From Sphaeramia orbicularis (taxonomy: Eukaryota; Chordata; Actinopteri; Kurtiformes; Apogonidae): DNA of 64,000 bases. The stretch spans positions 37,474,294 to 37,538,293 of the forward strand of contig NC_043978.1 in assembly GCF_902148855.1 (NCBI RefSeq). The letters are read 5' to 3'. This document shows positions 1 to 27,871 of this stretch, piece after piece. Made by a program: the position numbers and the translations under genes. The notes under the pieces were generated by a model. That model saw nothing but the letters and a program-made list of their open reading frames with translations, made no database searches and was not told the DNA's origin. The first letter of the stretch is position 1; every line of letters begins with the position of its first letter.

Positions 1-19
1 TTTATTACAGCGGCAGTCT

Positions 20-8412
<8,393 letters not shown>

Positions 8413-8458
8413 ATCTTGGACTTCACAAAATAAATGAACGCAAATCTTCCCTCACAAT

Positions 8459-8481
8459 AAAAAGGAAAAAAAGCCGATATA
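8459..8481 (-). promoter_or_regulatory. Possible pabpc4 start site with 5'-TOP pyrimidine tract
   Basis: On the minus strand a C at 8473 is followed by an unbroken run of 14 pyrimidines, with TATATC immediately upstream. PABP mRNAs of vertebrates are established TOP mRNAs, which begin with C plus a pyrimidine tract. If transcription starts here, the leader is about 60 bases. The start site itself is inference. Confidence 0.35.
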
Positions 8482-9175
8482 AAGTGTGATCCGTGTCCAA
8501 ACTGCGCGTCGCTTCTCACCTAATGAAGACACGCACCGTGGACAGACAGCTGGCTGTGGCCGGAGTACTTTCCACAGCTTACCGAAAAATTATCAAACCT
8601 GAGAAAAAAAATCTTATAAACCCAGGTCTTCAAGTATTTCTTCCTCTAAAAGACGCCAACTTCGGGATAAGCCCGAGGCCTCCTGTTCTTATTTTTTATA
8701 AATTAATATTTTGCGATTTTTTTTGTTTTATAAAAGCGTTTGTATTTCTTTCAGTAGTACGGTACTTGTTTTTATGAAGATTTTCTGGATTTTATATTTT
8801 TTATATTATTTTTATATAAGTTTTTCAAGAACAGTGAGTTAGACACTCACGGTTGTTTGTGGCCGGGGAAAGAGACTGCGTGAGGAAAGCATGGGCACTT
8901 TATAGACAGTGCGGTGCGGAGGAAATAGTGGCCAGGGTCAAACTTAGGAGAGGAAAAAAAACAAAAGTGAGCATGCGGTTTAAAAGGGAGAGCGCACACT
9001 AGTGTCCCAACTACAGAGCCCAGCTCCCTACAGCGACATCTGGGTGGGAATACGAGGTTTGAGCTGAAAACACTGCAGGAAAAAAAAGGGAAATGCATGC
9101 ATAATCCAAGTCAGGTTTCAAGTTTGAAAAAAAAAACAACAAAAAAAACCTCTGCATCTTATGTGTCAAAATATA
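8482..9175. other. Interval between pabpc4 and the ZP gene
   Basis: No gene is visible. It holds the presumed pabpc4 promoter (8482-8600) and AT-rich sequence. The short open frames here have no family resemblance. Confidence 0.5.
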
Positions 9176-9181
9176 TTTATT
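9176..9181 (-). terminator. Polyadenylation signal of the ZP gene
   Basis: AATAAA on the minus strand, about 40 bases past the predicted stop codon, giving a very short 3' UTR as is common for egg-envelope mRNAs. Confidence 0.6.
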
Positions 9182-9219
9182 CAGTTTAACATCTTAAAAG
9201 CAATGATTTCATGTGGCAG

Positions 9220-11012
9220 TTATTCTGCTTTGTCCATCCTCCTAAAGATAAAGAAAGCAAATCACTTGCACATACAAAATTCATAAAATACAGTAATCAT
9301 TAAAATTATAACAATCTGGGTTTTATCAATTAGTTACCTCAGTAGATCCAGGAAAGTTGAAAGCAGACCCCCTTTCTTAAATCCATGCATCCCCAGATTT
9401 CTAATGTCACCCATTCCTTCTTCCTCCTGCATCACTTCCTCTTCATAGCTCAATGCCTGTGATCCATCCACACTTCTGGAAAACTGTATTTTACTGCGGA
9501 TTACTGGTTGTACATAATTTCTCTCCTCACACACCTCTGTTTGCTTCTGTGCCAACATCTCCATGTCATCGATGTTGACTTCCCCTGGCAGAGGGAGGGC
9601 CTCAACTTTTTCACATCGCTTTTTTCTCTGGGATTCCTCTTCAATAGCTGCCTCCTCCAGATGTGGAGGAATCGGCCGTCCATCAAACAGTGTAAGAGCA
9701 TTTACATCCCAGGGGAGAGCGTCACCTTGTTCATTTCCAGCTTTGATCTCATTTGTGGGTGCATTCAGTGAAATCTCCTGGTCTGTTGAGAGAGGGGGTA
9801 GATCCAGAATATGATTTGATTCCACATCACTTTGCTGCAACTCAGCTGTCAAGTCATCCTCAGGCTCAGAATCAATTTTCTGGTGTTCAGTGTCTTTTGT
9901 CTCTCCAGGTAACCAGACGGTCAGTCTAATGACTTGGCCCTGGTTCACCACACTCTCTGGGGAAAAGAACTGCGATGAGTCAGAGAACCTATTTGTGAAG
10001 GAAGCACCAGAAATGATTTTGTCCTCTGTTTCTGCAGGGCTAGACTGAAGGGAGTCAGCTACATGGATGCTGGAAGTTATCTCATATTCAATGAACAAAG
10101 GACCGATGCTGACTACAGCTGTGGCATCTGTAATGACACGCCAAGAACTTAAGTCATCATTCGAGACAAGAAATAACATTATCAAGGCATTTTATTTGCA
10201 TATTTTGGTAAAATACTGACCATGAGGAAAGTGCTTCAGTGAAAGGCTTTTACATTTTGAACTACAACATTTGCAAACATCTGTATTTCCGCTCAGATCC
10301 TCCCATCTGGGGAAAAAAAAAAAAAAAAAAAAGCCTCAGGTAAGGAATACGTTATACAAATAGGAAAATGTAGACACAGGTATGCAAACTAAATACCTGA
10401 ACTGGATGAAATTGTAGTTGCATGATTTAGACCCAGAGGTGTTGCTCTGGTTTGAGACCAGCACACTGCAATGGATGTAGAACTAGAGGAGGGAGAGGTC
10501 ACAAGGTCATACAGTTGAACAGTTTTTTTTTGTTTTTTTTTTGGGGGGGGGGGGTATTAAAACACTCACCTCAGAAGTAATAAAGGATGTGTTCAGTGCT
10601 AAATTAACCACATCCTCTCTGTCAGAGTCCACAAATTGTGCCACAGCATGAGAAGAATCCAGAGGGGCTGCACACCTTGAAGACAATACATGCATGGGAT
10701 TAAAAACATATGTGCTTAATAAATACTTGGATCTGACAGGCTTCTTACCCTTTATTTATTATGACTGCATGCTTAGGTTTAGTGTGAGGCTCAGGGGATG
10801 CAGAGACAAAGCAGGACAGGACAAAAAGATGTTCATCAGGCCTGGTATTTGCAGAAACCTGGAGATGGACAACCTGACCTCTCTTAAAGATGTTGGACTC
10901 TGTTGTGCTGGTCCAGGATGCTACATTAAAAACAGATGTATATTCTAATTTTAATATTAGATGTGTGATGATGTGATATGTTTGGAAAAAGAAAATTAAA
11001 AAAAAAATGGAG

Positions 11013-11052
<40 letters not shown>

Positions 11053-12360
11053 ACTAAGGGTCCATTAGTCCAATGGCATATTTAAAGACATTCATTAAGA
11101 TTTGTTTGACCTTTCATGGTCACAGGTCATGGCACCAAATGAAAGCCCATATGTGACTTCCCATCCATTGCCAATAGTAATTATAATATCTTCAACTGTT
11201 TAAGTTACAGCACATTGAAATTTGTCCCATTATAAACCAGTGGGCAAGATGTTCCACAACAAATATCAAGTCATTCTGATTTGAAGAAAAGAAGATTCTT
11301 GAAAAATTGTTTACGGATGGACAACAACTGATACCAGTAGTCCATTGGGCCTTTTGGGCTGTTGGACTAAAGACAAAAACAAAAACTATTCACCAATGTA
11401 ATCTTTAGCCTAAAGTAACCCCTTTTCTCCCGTTATTACTCACGATTCATCAGTTTTATGTTGAAACTTCTGCCAGTCTCATAAGGTGCATCTGATACCA
11501 GGAAGGACAGATCATCATCTGACCTGAAAAAGAGGCAATCAAGTTAGTTTATGGTTATGTGACCAACAGAGGTGCTAAACTTTCACTATAGACACACCTG
11601 TTTGTTGCACAGGAGATGTGGACAGCAGAGGGACTCCACCAGGTAAAGGAGGATTTTTGAAGATTGAAGTAGAAGGTGTTGGACAGCACATCCAAATCAT
11701 TCTGTACCTGTAGGATAAAGCAGAAAATCTAATCTGATCTGGTGAAATAAGACAGTTATTCAGAATGAGCCAAACTCTATCCCTATCCAACCTGTAGCAT
11801 GATCAGCACGTGCACAGCTGTAAATAGTATATTTAGATTTTTTGATTTGTCTTTATTTTTGCACTTCTTTTGCTCTTGTGTGCGTTGCTGCTGTAAATCT
11901 GGAATTTCCCATTGTGGAACTAATAAAGGCATATCTTATCTTAACTCACCTCATGTTTAGTTCCACATTCATCTAAACTATAAGTGAAGATGAAGTGGTT
12001 TGGTAGCTCTCCGTTGCTGTTGCAGCCATCACCCAGTTGTATCTGTGTTCCATCCAGTATGTCACCATTGAATCGCTTTTCCACAAACAAAGTTAGTTGG
12101 GATTTATCACAGTGCACCTCCACTCTGGGAATCGCAGAAAATGCTGGCTCTTCATTGATCCAGTGAAAGTCAGGAGTCGGGATTCGCCAGGAGCTGAAAA
12201 AGGAGTCATCTGGAAACAAATGAAATGGAAAATGCAGGATACTTTCAAAAAAACCTGGGAAGTTTGTGGAAAGGGCAGCATCCTCCTCTTCTATCACCAA
12301 CTGAGCAAAGATTAAATGTCCAAAAAAGGAAAGACACAGAATTATCTGGAGTTTCCCCAT
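9220..12360 (-). CDS. ZP3/ZPC-type zona pellucida egg-envelope protein
   Basis: Secreted structural protein of the fish egg coat. Exons: 11950-12360, 11598-11707, 11444-11523, 10749-10920, 10570-10675, 10397-10482, 10221-10306, 9338-10127, 9220-9241; about 620 residues. The ATG at 12358-12360 opens a signal peptide (MGKLQIILCLSFFGHLIFA). The ZP-N half (about residues 60-180) has four cysteines (VEVHC, GDGC, LDEC, HISC). The ZP-C half (about 180-345) ends in DVCKCC-SSKC, the ZP3-type cysteine cluster. Beyond it is an unusual acidic tail of about 265 residues with a basic RKKR site, a possible furin cleavage point, and no transmembrane segment; fish ZP proteins often lack one. Intron retention after 9338 would stop translation one residue on (LLR-stop); splicing gives RRMDKAE. 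It could be the gene called zpcx in zebrafish, but I cannot confirm that. Confidence 0.88.
11021..11051. repeat. Poly(A) tract
   Basis: About 31 consecutive A in intron 3 of the ZP gene. Confidence 0.9.
11790..11944 (+). mobile_element. LINE-type 3' tail fragment
   Basis: Contains the GGAATTTCCC motif and AATAAAGGCATATCTTATCTT ending seen in many fish LINE 3' ends. It lies in intron 1 of the ZP gene, next to exon 1. Family not assigned. Confidence 0.45.
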
Positions 12361-12412
12361 TGTTGATTTCAAAGTAGGTCAACCACCCTGATCACTCTGT
12401 GCACCAAGGGTG

Positions 12413-12438
12413 TCATTAATAAGGTGCAGAGGCAGGTG
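12413..12438 (-). promoter_or_regulatory. Putative ZP gene promoter: E-box and TTATTAA
   Basis: A CACCTG E-box at 12433-12438 (minus) and TTATTAA just downstream lie 55-80 bases before the start codon. Oocyte ZP promoters are known to use a CANNTG E-box bound by FIGLA. Occupancy here is inference. Confidence 0.3.
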
Positions 12439-12599
12439 CGGACAGTTAGTTAATGAGGATGATGTGGGAATGTGCTGCAGCTAAGATGAAGCTCCAACCT
12501 CTGGTCTTTACACCAGCAGACACAAACACCATGACATGTACAGGTAACAAGTTACTCTGCTTGTAGAAGTTTTAGATGTATTTTTGCTTTTGATAAAGG

Positions 12600-12790
12600 C
12601 ACATCTGGAAAAATAACAATCCAATCCAACTTTATTTGTAAAGCACTATAAAACAACCGCAGCGGACCAAAATGCTGCACAGAAGAATGAATAAAACCAA
12701 AATAAAAGAATAAAATACAAGAATAGATTAAAAAACATAACAAGATGTACAATTTAAAAACAACAAAAAATAAGAACAATAAACCAATAC
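12600..12790. repeat. Dispersed fish repeat (SINE/LINE-like)
   Basis: Begins CAACTTTATTTGTAAAGCAC and continues with an A-rich tail, a pattern seen many times in fish genomes near retroposon 3' ends. Not classified further. The rest of 12440-13480 shows no gene. Confidence 0.4.
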
Positions 12791-13484
12791 CAAATCAAAC
12801 AATAGAATAAAAATAATGCATTCAAATATTTCACATGGTTTCAAAAGCCAAGGAGATAATAACAGTCTGAGTGACAGATTATCCAATATTTATGGTATCT
12901 CACATACAGACAATGTATACTTTGACATTCCTGTCATGATGTTATGTTTTTTATTTTATATAACTGTAATATGACCTAGAATCTGTGGTTATTTTTTTAA
13001 ATAATCTGCTTCAGAGATAAAAATCTGATAAATCTTATACAGTTTGATAAAGATGAATTTGAAAACAAATGATAAAAGTGCTGGTTGGCTAATGTTTTCG
13101 AGAACTATAATAAAGTTCCAATACCTATATACATAAAATTGTGCATTTTTATAAGTGGTTTTATCAATCTTACACTACAATGAATATGAAGAGTGAATGT
13201 ATTCTAATGTTGTGAAGTTAGTCTGGTACCTCAGAGACAAACATCCCTTTTAAGGCATTATTAGTGACCCAACTTTTTATTCTGTAACTTTTATTCTGGA
13301 TGCTGGAGGCTCTACTTTGAGGATATAAATGGTGATTTGGCAGGTAAATTTTATGTGTATGAGGAATTAAAATATAAAAAAACAGGTTGCAGCCAGACTC
13401 CAAGTTGCCTCACTCTCTGTCTACCCTGTGCTGTCTCATGTTAAGTACAGCCAGTAATTATCACGCCTCCCTTTTTTCTTTTTT

Positions 13485-13670
13485 TTTTTTAAGGACATAA
13501 TGTCAATACAAGCATCAGAGTAGTTGATTGATCCCTGGGGGAAGATGGGTTTGGTACAGTTGCTCTAGTCAAGATCTGAAATATAAAATATACACATGCA
13601 AAGAATTACGATAAAGTAGAATAAAGATAAAAATGACAAAAAAAAAATAGAAATATAAAATTATATGTAA
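13485..13670. repeat. Dispersed repeat with 'TTGATCCCTGGGGGAA' motif
   Basis: Contains TTGATCCCTGGGGGAAGA and GTTGCTCTAGTCAAG followed by an A-rich stretch, typical of a common fish retroposon tail. Unclassified. Confidence 0.4.
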
Positions 13671-13744
13671 ACTAATTAATCATGTAATTCATGTCATTTA
13701 AAAGACTCTCCATCCAGTGCAGATATTATAGCGCATGCATAAAT

Positions 13745-14346
13745 CAGTGGTTCCTAATCCTTTTTTGGCTCATGATCCAATTTTAACATCACAAATTTCT
13801 GGTGACCCCAGACATTCAAAACGGAGACCTTTTTTTTTTTACTAATATTAAGTTGTTTTTAATAATGAAATAGTTTGCTCTACTATGTTGCAAATAAAAG
13901 TTAATTTTAGACAATATTTAGTCTATATAATGTATATTATTATGGACAGAAGCAGAAAAGCCAGGTGTAGATTACTGCACAAAGTGAGAATTTTATTTTC
14001 CTTGGTCAGGATATGTACAGTCAGTCCAGCTTGTATTTACAAGGCTGACAATTAATACTGAACAAACAATAACTCAAACTATGAATTATGAAAGAGCTGC
14101 AGCATCTGAAACTGACCACAATAAACATTTGAAAGATAAACAGTACCACAGTGCTTCAGTTTCAGTTTTACAGTTTGTCATGTCTTTTATGTATTGTGAT
14201 TCTCTCTCAACTCACAATATATTTTTATTAGTAAGTTGGTTTTTTTTTTTTTTTTTTTTTTGTCAATTACTAGAAATTTCAGGCGACCCCATTTGAATTC
14301 CAGGCGACTCCACATGGGATCCCAACCCCAAGGTTGAAAAACACAG
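13745..14346. mobile_element. hAT-type non-autonomous DNA transposon
   Basis: Begins CAGTGGTTCCTAATCC and ends GGTTGAAAAACACAG, imperfect inverted termini of hAT type. The flanking 8-mers are GCATAAAT (13737-13744) and ACATAAAT (14347-14354), a near-perfect 8-bp target duplication. No transposase frame is present. Confidence 0.75.
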
Positions 14347-14684
14347 ACATAAATGAAGAAACAGGGTGATTAAATGTTTTATATTGACATCATAGCAAAG
14401 ATAAGAGACATAAATTGACAAATCATTCAAAATGGATTTGGTGTTTGGTTAAATGTAAGAAGAAAAGAGGAGATGAATCCTGTCATGATGCAATAATCTG
14501 AACAATACACTTCATATATAGAGAAGCAACTGTTTATTGTGGTTATATATGTGTTTGTTAGTTGCAGGAAATACCATACACAGTGGAATAAATATGATGG
14601 AATATATGAAAAGAATAGGGTGATAGGGATTTGAAATTAATTATAGTGGATTTCCCCTTGTTGATCAATGAAGTTCATCTGCAT

Positions 14685-14853
14685 TTGTTTGTTTGTTTTT
14701 TTAATTAATTTATTTATGTATTTATTGAACAGTGAACAACTGAACAGTATGTATACACAATATTACATCAAAGTAGGATAAAAAAAAATCACATTTGACA
14801 AAATACTTTACATTTTCAATATATAGATGCAAGTAGAAGTAAAAAAAAAATAT

Positions 14854-14938
<85 letters not shown>

Positions 14939-15364
14939 AAATAATAATAAATCAAAATGAAAAAGCTCGAGGTATAAAAATAGAAATTATATAAATTAAA
15001 TAAGATTATATACTTGACACAGTCTTTTTATTTTACTTGCTTTAGAGTTTATATGTGTTGTTCTTCAAATTATTTAAATAGTCGGAAAAAAGTGCTTTAA
15101 AAACAATAATATTAGGACGCTGGTGTGCAAATTTAGTGAAATGAATGTGAAATTTGGCAAATATTACCAAAAGGTTGATGATATATCTTTTTTCTGGATT
15201 TATTTTAATCAATTTGTGAAAGGCCAAATAAAACATGTTGAAGGTTCAGTTTACACGAAGGGTCAAATTTGGTGTTTATGAAATTATTTAAATCAATCCA
15301 AAATATATGTGAGTAGGTGCAATCCCAAAATAAATGATATATTGTTTCCTCTGCGTTGCTGCAA
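14685..15364 (-). mobile_element. 5'-truncated L1/Tx1-like LINE fragment with 14-bp target duplication
   Basis: On the minus strand it encodes the C-terminal end of a LINE ORF2 with the Cys/His motif NAEETIYHLFWDC and FWIDLNNFI. An A-rich tail with AACAAACAAACAA lies at the low-coordinate end. Both sides carry the identical 14-mer AAGTTCATCTGCAT (14671-14684 and 15365-15378). The fragment is dead on arrival: only the last portion of ORF2 was inserted. An (AT)n tract at about 14857-14932 lies inside its 3' part. Confidence 0.8.
14857..14932. repeat. (AT)n microsatellite
   Basis: About 75 bases of nearly pure AT repeat inside the LINE fragment. Confidence 0.95.
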
Positions 15365-15599
15365 AAGTTCATCTGCATCTGTAACAGGAGCAGAAAAGAG
15401 TCCAGTGAAGTGGACATGACAGAAGATGCTTAAAACTTCTTCGAATAGAACTGATGAGGAAAATCTGATTTAATGGACTCTGGATGAGTTAACTAACTCC
15501 AGAAGAGGGCAGTGCATTCCCTAGTGAATCATTTTGGAAGATGTTGAAGCCCATAAGAAGAAGTGCGTGCAGCGTCTGATCCTGTATGACTTTCTGAGA

Positions 15600-15786
15600 T
15601 GTGGATATGGGGGCGGAGCTTCCACACAGGTAGGCGGCCGTCTGCGCCTGCTCGTACGCAGGTGAGCGGCGGCAACGGAAGGCACCGACCAGACTCAGGC
15701 GGACTGTCAAAACAAAAAAAATGTACAAGAAATGACATTACTACGAGCTGTACTTTAACATGATCTAAAAGGACAAATCATTCACC
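15600..15786 (+). promoter_or_regulatory. Putative promoter/5' leader of the tmem54-like gene
   Basis: A GC-rich stretch in an AT-rich background, with a GGGCGG box at 15611-15616, immediately upstream of the first coding exon. Confidence 0.45.
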
Positions 15787-23058
<7,272 letters not shown>

Positions 23059-23426
23059 AGTTACCTGTGAGGCCTTACGATGGGTTTCAAACTCTTGCCA
23101 ACTGCCTAAAAACAGCATCTCATTGTGTAGTGTTGTATTGAGGATTTGTTACACGTATCTTAAGATGTTACGGCACTTGAGCTTTAAATACAAGTGGCAT
23201 TTTATTTCCCTTAATATGAAATTGGATGTTATTTTACCTGATAATGTACAGCTTTTGGTGTTTGTGTACTTTGTATTGATATTTTTTTGGAAATACAGAA
23301 AATGGTCACCTGTCTTCCACTTTAAATGCTGTATCTGTTTTTACATTTCCAGTTTCTTACTCATTTCAGATTCGACTCATTATGAAACAACTGAAACTTT
23401 CATATAACAAAACTTTTTATGACCGT

Positions 23427-23432
23427 TTTATT
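23427..23432 (-). terminator. Candidate hdac1 polyadenylation signal
   Basis: AATAAA on the minus strand about 850 bases past the hdac1 stop. The interval 23059-24275 otherwise holds only the two convergent 3' UTRs. Confidence 0.45.
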
Positions 23433-24275
23433 GGTGTTGAAAGTGTGATCAACACACACTTTTCACGTTTAAATGACATTTGCAAGCACAGGTTTCCTCA
23501 TTGTTTGTAGAATAGAAATATATACAACATCTGAATTCCATCATTAGTCTTGCTTCCGTTACACTCTATGCTATACAGTACACTAAAGATTGGAGTCCAA
23601 ACTTCAGTGGAATCTAGGCCTGGCAATAATTTGACAAGACTCAATATCAACAGGCAGGGTTTAAATTTTGCCGTAGATGATGTATCAGTAAAAAAAAAAA
23701 CACACTAAAATATAAGCTAACATACAACAAGGTCATTTACCAACAATAGAAGTAAGAAAATATCATGTCCATACAACCCCGTCAGCTTAGCGGGCAAAAT
23801 GAATGAGAAACGTTTTACAAAAAATGATGTATTGTACAAACATGCTTCCAACTACATATTGAAAAAGGCACAGGACAGAAGTGGGAATGAAAGCTATGAA
23901 ATAAGAATAGCCAAAAATATCTATGATTTAAATAAATTAAATCCATAAGATATATAAAAGCACACAAGCACTAAGCCATTTTTTACAGAGGAGCTCCACA
24001 AAGGAAAGCATTTTAGCTTACAAAAGAGGAAAAAAAGCAAACGAAAACAATACTCTCACTTGACTTGAGTCCCAAACAGCTGAAAGGTGTTCTAGAAAAC
24101 ATATGTTATTTCACTCCCTGTGTAATTAAGAGGAAGTAAGGTCTCATTATAAACGTACAGTCCATTTCCATTCCAGCTAAATGGAAATGTTATCAAGGGA
24201 AAAAAAAAAGAAAAAAAAAAAAAGAAAACTTGGTTTAAAAGCAGTCCTGAACAGGTCCATCGGTGCCTTGTGACC

Positions 24276-27200
24276 TCAGGGTGTCTTGGACTCCTCTTTC
24301 GGCCTAAAGGATAAAAAACAAAACAAAACATAAATTATTATTATTGCTGCCTATGACATGCTTAAAAAAGTGAAAATATGTATATACTCACTTTGATGTG
24401 TCCATTTTCTCTTCCTCCGGCACCTTCTCCTCTTCTTTTACTTCTGTCACAAAGCAAATTCAGAGACATCCACATAATAACACAGTCTCTGGATTATGAA
24501 AGATGCTCCGACTTAAATGTCACAGCATAATGATCTCTGTCTTATAATACGGTATGATTGTGCTGGAAATGAGAATGAAAAAATGAATAGATACCTTCTG
24601 TTTCCTCCTCACCTTTCTTCTCCTTTTCTTCTCCCTCTTTGTCTCCTTCGGTTTTGGCTCGTTTGGGTTTCTTATAGCTGGCTGCATTTCTGCGGCCTCC
24701 TTCACCTTCATCCTCGGAGTCAGAGAACTCTTCCTCACATGCTATCCTCTTATCATGAGCGCGGACTGAACATCACATGACAGAGTTCAATTAAAACCCA
24801 TACGCTGACATCTTTGTAATAGTCATAGGTGTTAATGTGGAAAAAACAGCTTGTATTTCAGAGGGTCTTACTTGAGATGCGCTTGTTGGGATCCTCCTCC
24901 TCCTCATCTCCGCTGTCCTCCTGTATAGCATCCTCTGGGATGGCCTGCATCTGTACTCCCGGGGCGTGGGGTAGCATACGCAAGTTCTCAAACAAACGCT
25001 GCCTAGAACACAAACCAGAGGTTGAAAACACTCAATACTCACAAATATACTGTAAAATGTTTTAAGGCATTTTAATGAGCTCACTTGATCTTTTCCAGAT
25101 AGTCATTGGTGTTTTGGTTGGTCATGTTGGAGGGGCTGATGTGCAGCTTGAAGTCCGGTCCAAAGTACTCAAAGTAGTCATTGTATGGCAGTTCTGTGGA
25201 ATTCAACAAGGTATTAGTAGTTTTTATTATTAAATAAATCTTATTGTTAGAAGAATTATAGTTCTTTTATCATAATGTACTTGTATTTGGGTAGCTTTTG
25301 AAATACTGACCAAACCAACCTATTTATTTTTCCTATGAAGCGTTAACCTGACAAAAAATGGTTTTCAAAGTGACCACAGTCTAAAGCCATTTTTATCTTT
25401 GGCACTAAATGACCATGGACACTCACCATTGGGGATGGTGGCATCAAGGGCTACAGCCGTCTCATATGTCCAACAGCGTGCCACATTACGGATAGTGTAT
25501 CCTCCTCCACCCAGCATTAACAGTGGCAGGTTGAAGCTTTTCATGTATTCCACACACTTGGCGTGACCTGAGTACACAGCAAAGTGAAATATCTTTAGAA
25601 AGCATGTTCAAAAGGTGAAAGAATAGTCAGAATAAACAACTAACATCCTTTTGTGATGCTTTGATGATAGAAGGAACTGACCTTTAATAGTGAGGTTGAA
25701 GCAGCCAAGCCTGTCTCCAGACAAAGAATCGGCTCCACACTGCAGAACCACTGCACTGGGCTGGTACATCTCCATCACCTTGGCCATGATCTACAAACAG
25801 ACAAGAGCAACATCCAGTCTCAGATGTTTTCAGTCATCAAATTTGGCTATTAGACAATAAAAATTCAAGGATTTACTCACAGGTTTGAATATGGCTTCAT
25901 ATGACTCATCATCAATCCCATCTCTTAGTGGGTAATTCACAGCGTAATATTTACCCTTCCCAGCACCGATATCCTGCAGGTAACAAGATCAGTGTCAACT
26001 AAAGCACTGCATTATGACTATCACAATAACTCGTGTTTGTTAAATTGGAGCTTACTCTGAGGTCACCAGTGCCAGGGAAGTACTCTCCATACTTGTGAAA
26101 TGACACTGTCATGACACGATCTGTGGTGTAGAAGGCCTCCTCCACACCATCACCGTGATGGATGTCAATATCTATGTACAGAACTCTCTGATGGTACCTG
26201 GACACAAGGGAGAATATTATTCAACTCATCATTTGATTCTTAAAGTGAAGTACAGTCTACTCTTCGATACAAACATGTTCAGTGCAGCTGTGGTGGGGCT
26301 TAAATACTTACTTGAGTAACTCGAGAATAGCCAGGACAATGTCGTTGACATAGCAAAACCCAGAGGCCTCTGATTTCTTGGCGTGATGCAAGCCTCCAGC
26401 CCAGTTGATAGCTATGTCTGTCTGCTGTTTGTTCAGCTTCACGGCACCAGCTGCAGCATTTAGAATATGCGAGAATTAACAGCCTGTCTTTCCTGAATTT
26501 AACAGATTACTGGAGCAATGATGCCTGATTAATGTCTGCCAAACCAGTCTGTCTGAGCAGTGCTTATAACGACAGAACTTACCAACGGAGCCCCCCCCTG
26601 AGAGCTGGCAGAACTCGAATAAACCATCAAAAACCGGACAGTCCTCCCCCACATTAACTGCAAATAGACGACAGGGAATTACCACAAAGCTCCAAAGTCA
26701 GTTAAATGCAAAGGAAAACAATATTTAAACCAAACAAGCTTACATCTCTGCATTTGTTTGCTGTATTCTGACATGTTGTCTGGTCGGATGGAGCGCAGGA
26801 ATTTAATGTAATCGTCGCTGTGATACTTGGTCATCTCCTCTCCACTGGCTTTGTGTGGACGCTAAAACAAAGAGTAGTGGGTTCAGAGGATTAGATTTAT
26901 AAAGCTCAGTGGTTCAGACAACTAGTAATGTTCTTGAGCTTTCACATACATATATCTCCATCTTCCTGTAGAGGCCATAGTTCAGTAACAGGTTGTGTGT
27001 CATGCGGATTCGATGGGGTTTCATGGGATGGCCCTGGCCATAGTAATAATTTCCAACATCACCTGAAACATGAAGGGGGAAAAAAAAGACATCCATGTTG
27101 AATTAATGGCTTATTTTGCTTGCTAGAGCTGCAAAAGTGATTAGAAAGCAGATAACAGTCAATTAGAAAAATATATGGCTATATTTATGCAGTGAATAGA

Positions 27201-27871
27201 ACACTTAAAGCCTAGAAATGTAATAAAACATTCATAAGCTACATATCAGTCGTGATCCTGAACGGGAGCTCTCACTCAGCCACATTATTAGCTAGTTCAG
27301 CATCAAATCGCTTGCTCTTTAAAACTATCCGAACTCCTGAGCTAGAGATGTGCTTTCCTGCAAACAACTCCTGGTAACCAGTCGAAACACCACCGGAAGC
27401 CTAACAAGGCGGTGATCTGAAATCGCATTATGAGCCATTTTAATGTTAGCTCAGTGTTAACGTTAATTACGGTGACAATGAAGTAACGCTCATGCTCTCT
27501 TTGTTAGCTTGCTAGCTAGTAACGACAACTAATTTAATAAAAGTTGCAATGTGGGATGAACGAAGGCTTAAAGTAGTATGTTCGGCAGCATATCTTGAGG
27601 AAGAGCCCACATATTATGAAGTTACTGCCGCTTAATGAGGAAGACTCGGTGACGCTGTGAGAAGATGAGCGGCGGCGCCTGCGTTTCAAGCTAGCTAGGT
27701 TTAGCTAACGTGTCAGGTTAGCAAGAGGTGAAATAAACTACAGCCTTTGTTGGCGCAAAGTGGACGGTTTAATTGATCGGTGCATCCGTTGCCTAAAAAA
27801 CGGAACCGTAAGTACATACCATCATAGTAGTAGCAAACTTTTTTCTTTGTTCCTTGTTGAGTAAGCGCCAT
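24276..27871 (-). CDS. hdac1: Histone deacetylase 1
   Basis: Class I zinc-dependent nuclear lysine deacetylase, catalytic subunit of Sin3, NuRD and CoREST complexes. Exons: 27820-27871, 26950-27062, 26744-26861, 26583-26657, 26312-26450, 26056-26197, 25881-25973, 25682-25790, 25427-25567, 25085-25193, 24872-25002, 24595-24765, 24392-24443, 24276-24303; about 490 residues (human 482). Catalytic features are all present: the HH pair in [14 protein letters not shown] (about 141-142), zinc ligands in [14 protein letters not shown] (about 177/179) and the Asp of [10 protein letters not shown], and the catalytic Tyr in [10 protein letters not shown]. The tail has the casein-kinase site [13 protein letters not shown] followed by a Lys/Glu-rich segment. 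The last coding exon is only 28 bases (PKEESKTP). Some tail residues resemble HDAC2 (KRISIRA); the hdac1 call rests on the lck linkage and on teleosts, as I recall, having hdac1 only. Confidence 0.95.

Noticed and set aside
12361-12372. Upstream extension of the ZP protein start to 12372
   Set aside because: That position is TTG, not ATG; the ATG at 12358-12360 directly begins a good signal peptide.
15489-15740. Minus-strand frames opposite the tmem54 promoter
   Set aside because: GC-rich promoter sequence can be open by chance; I found no matching upstream exon.
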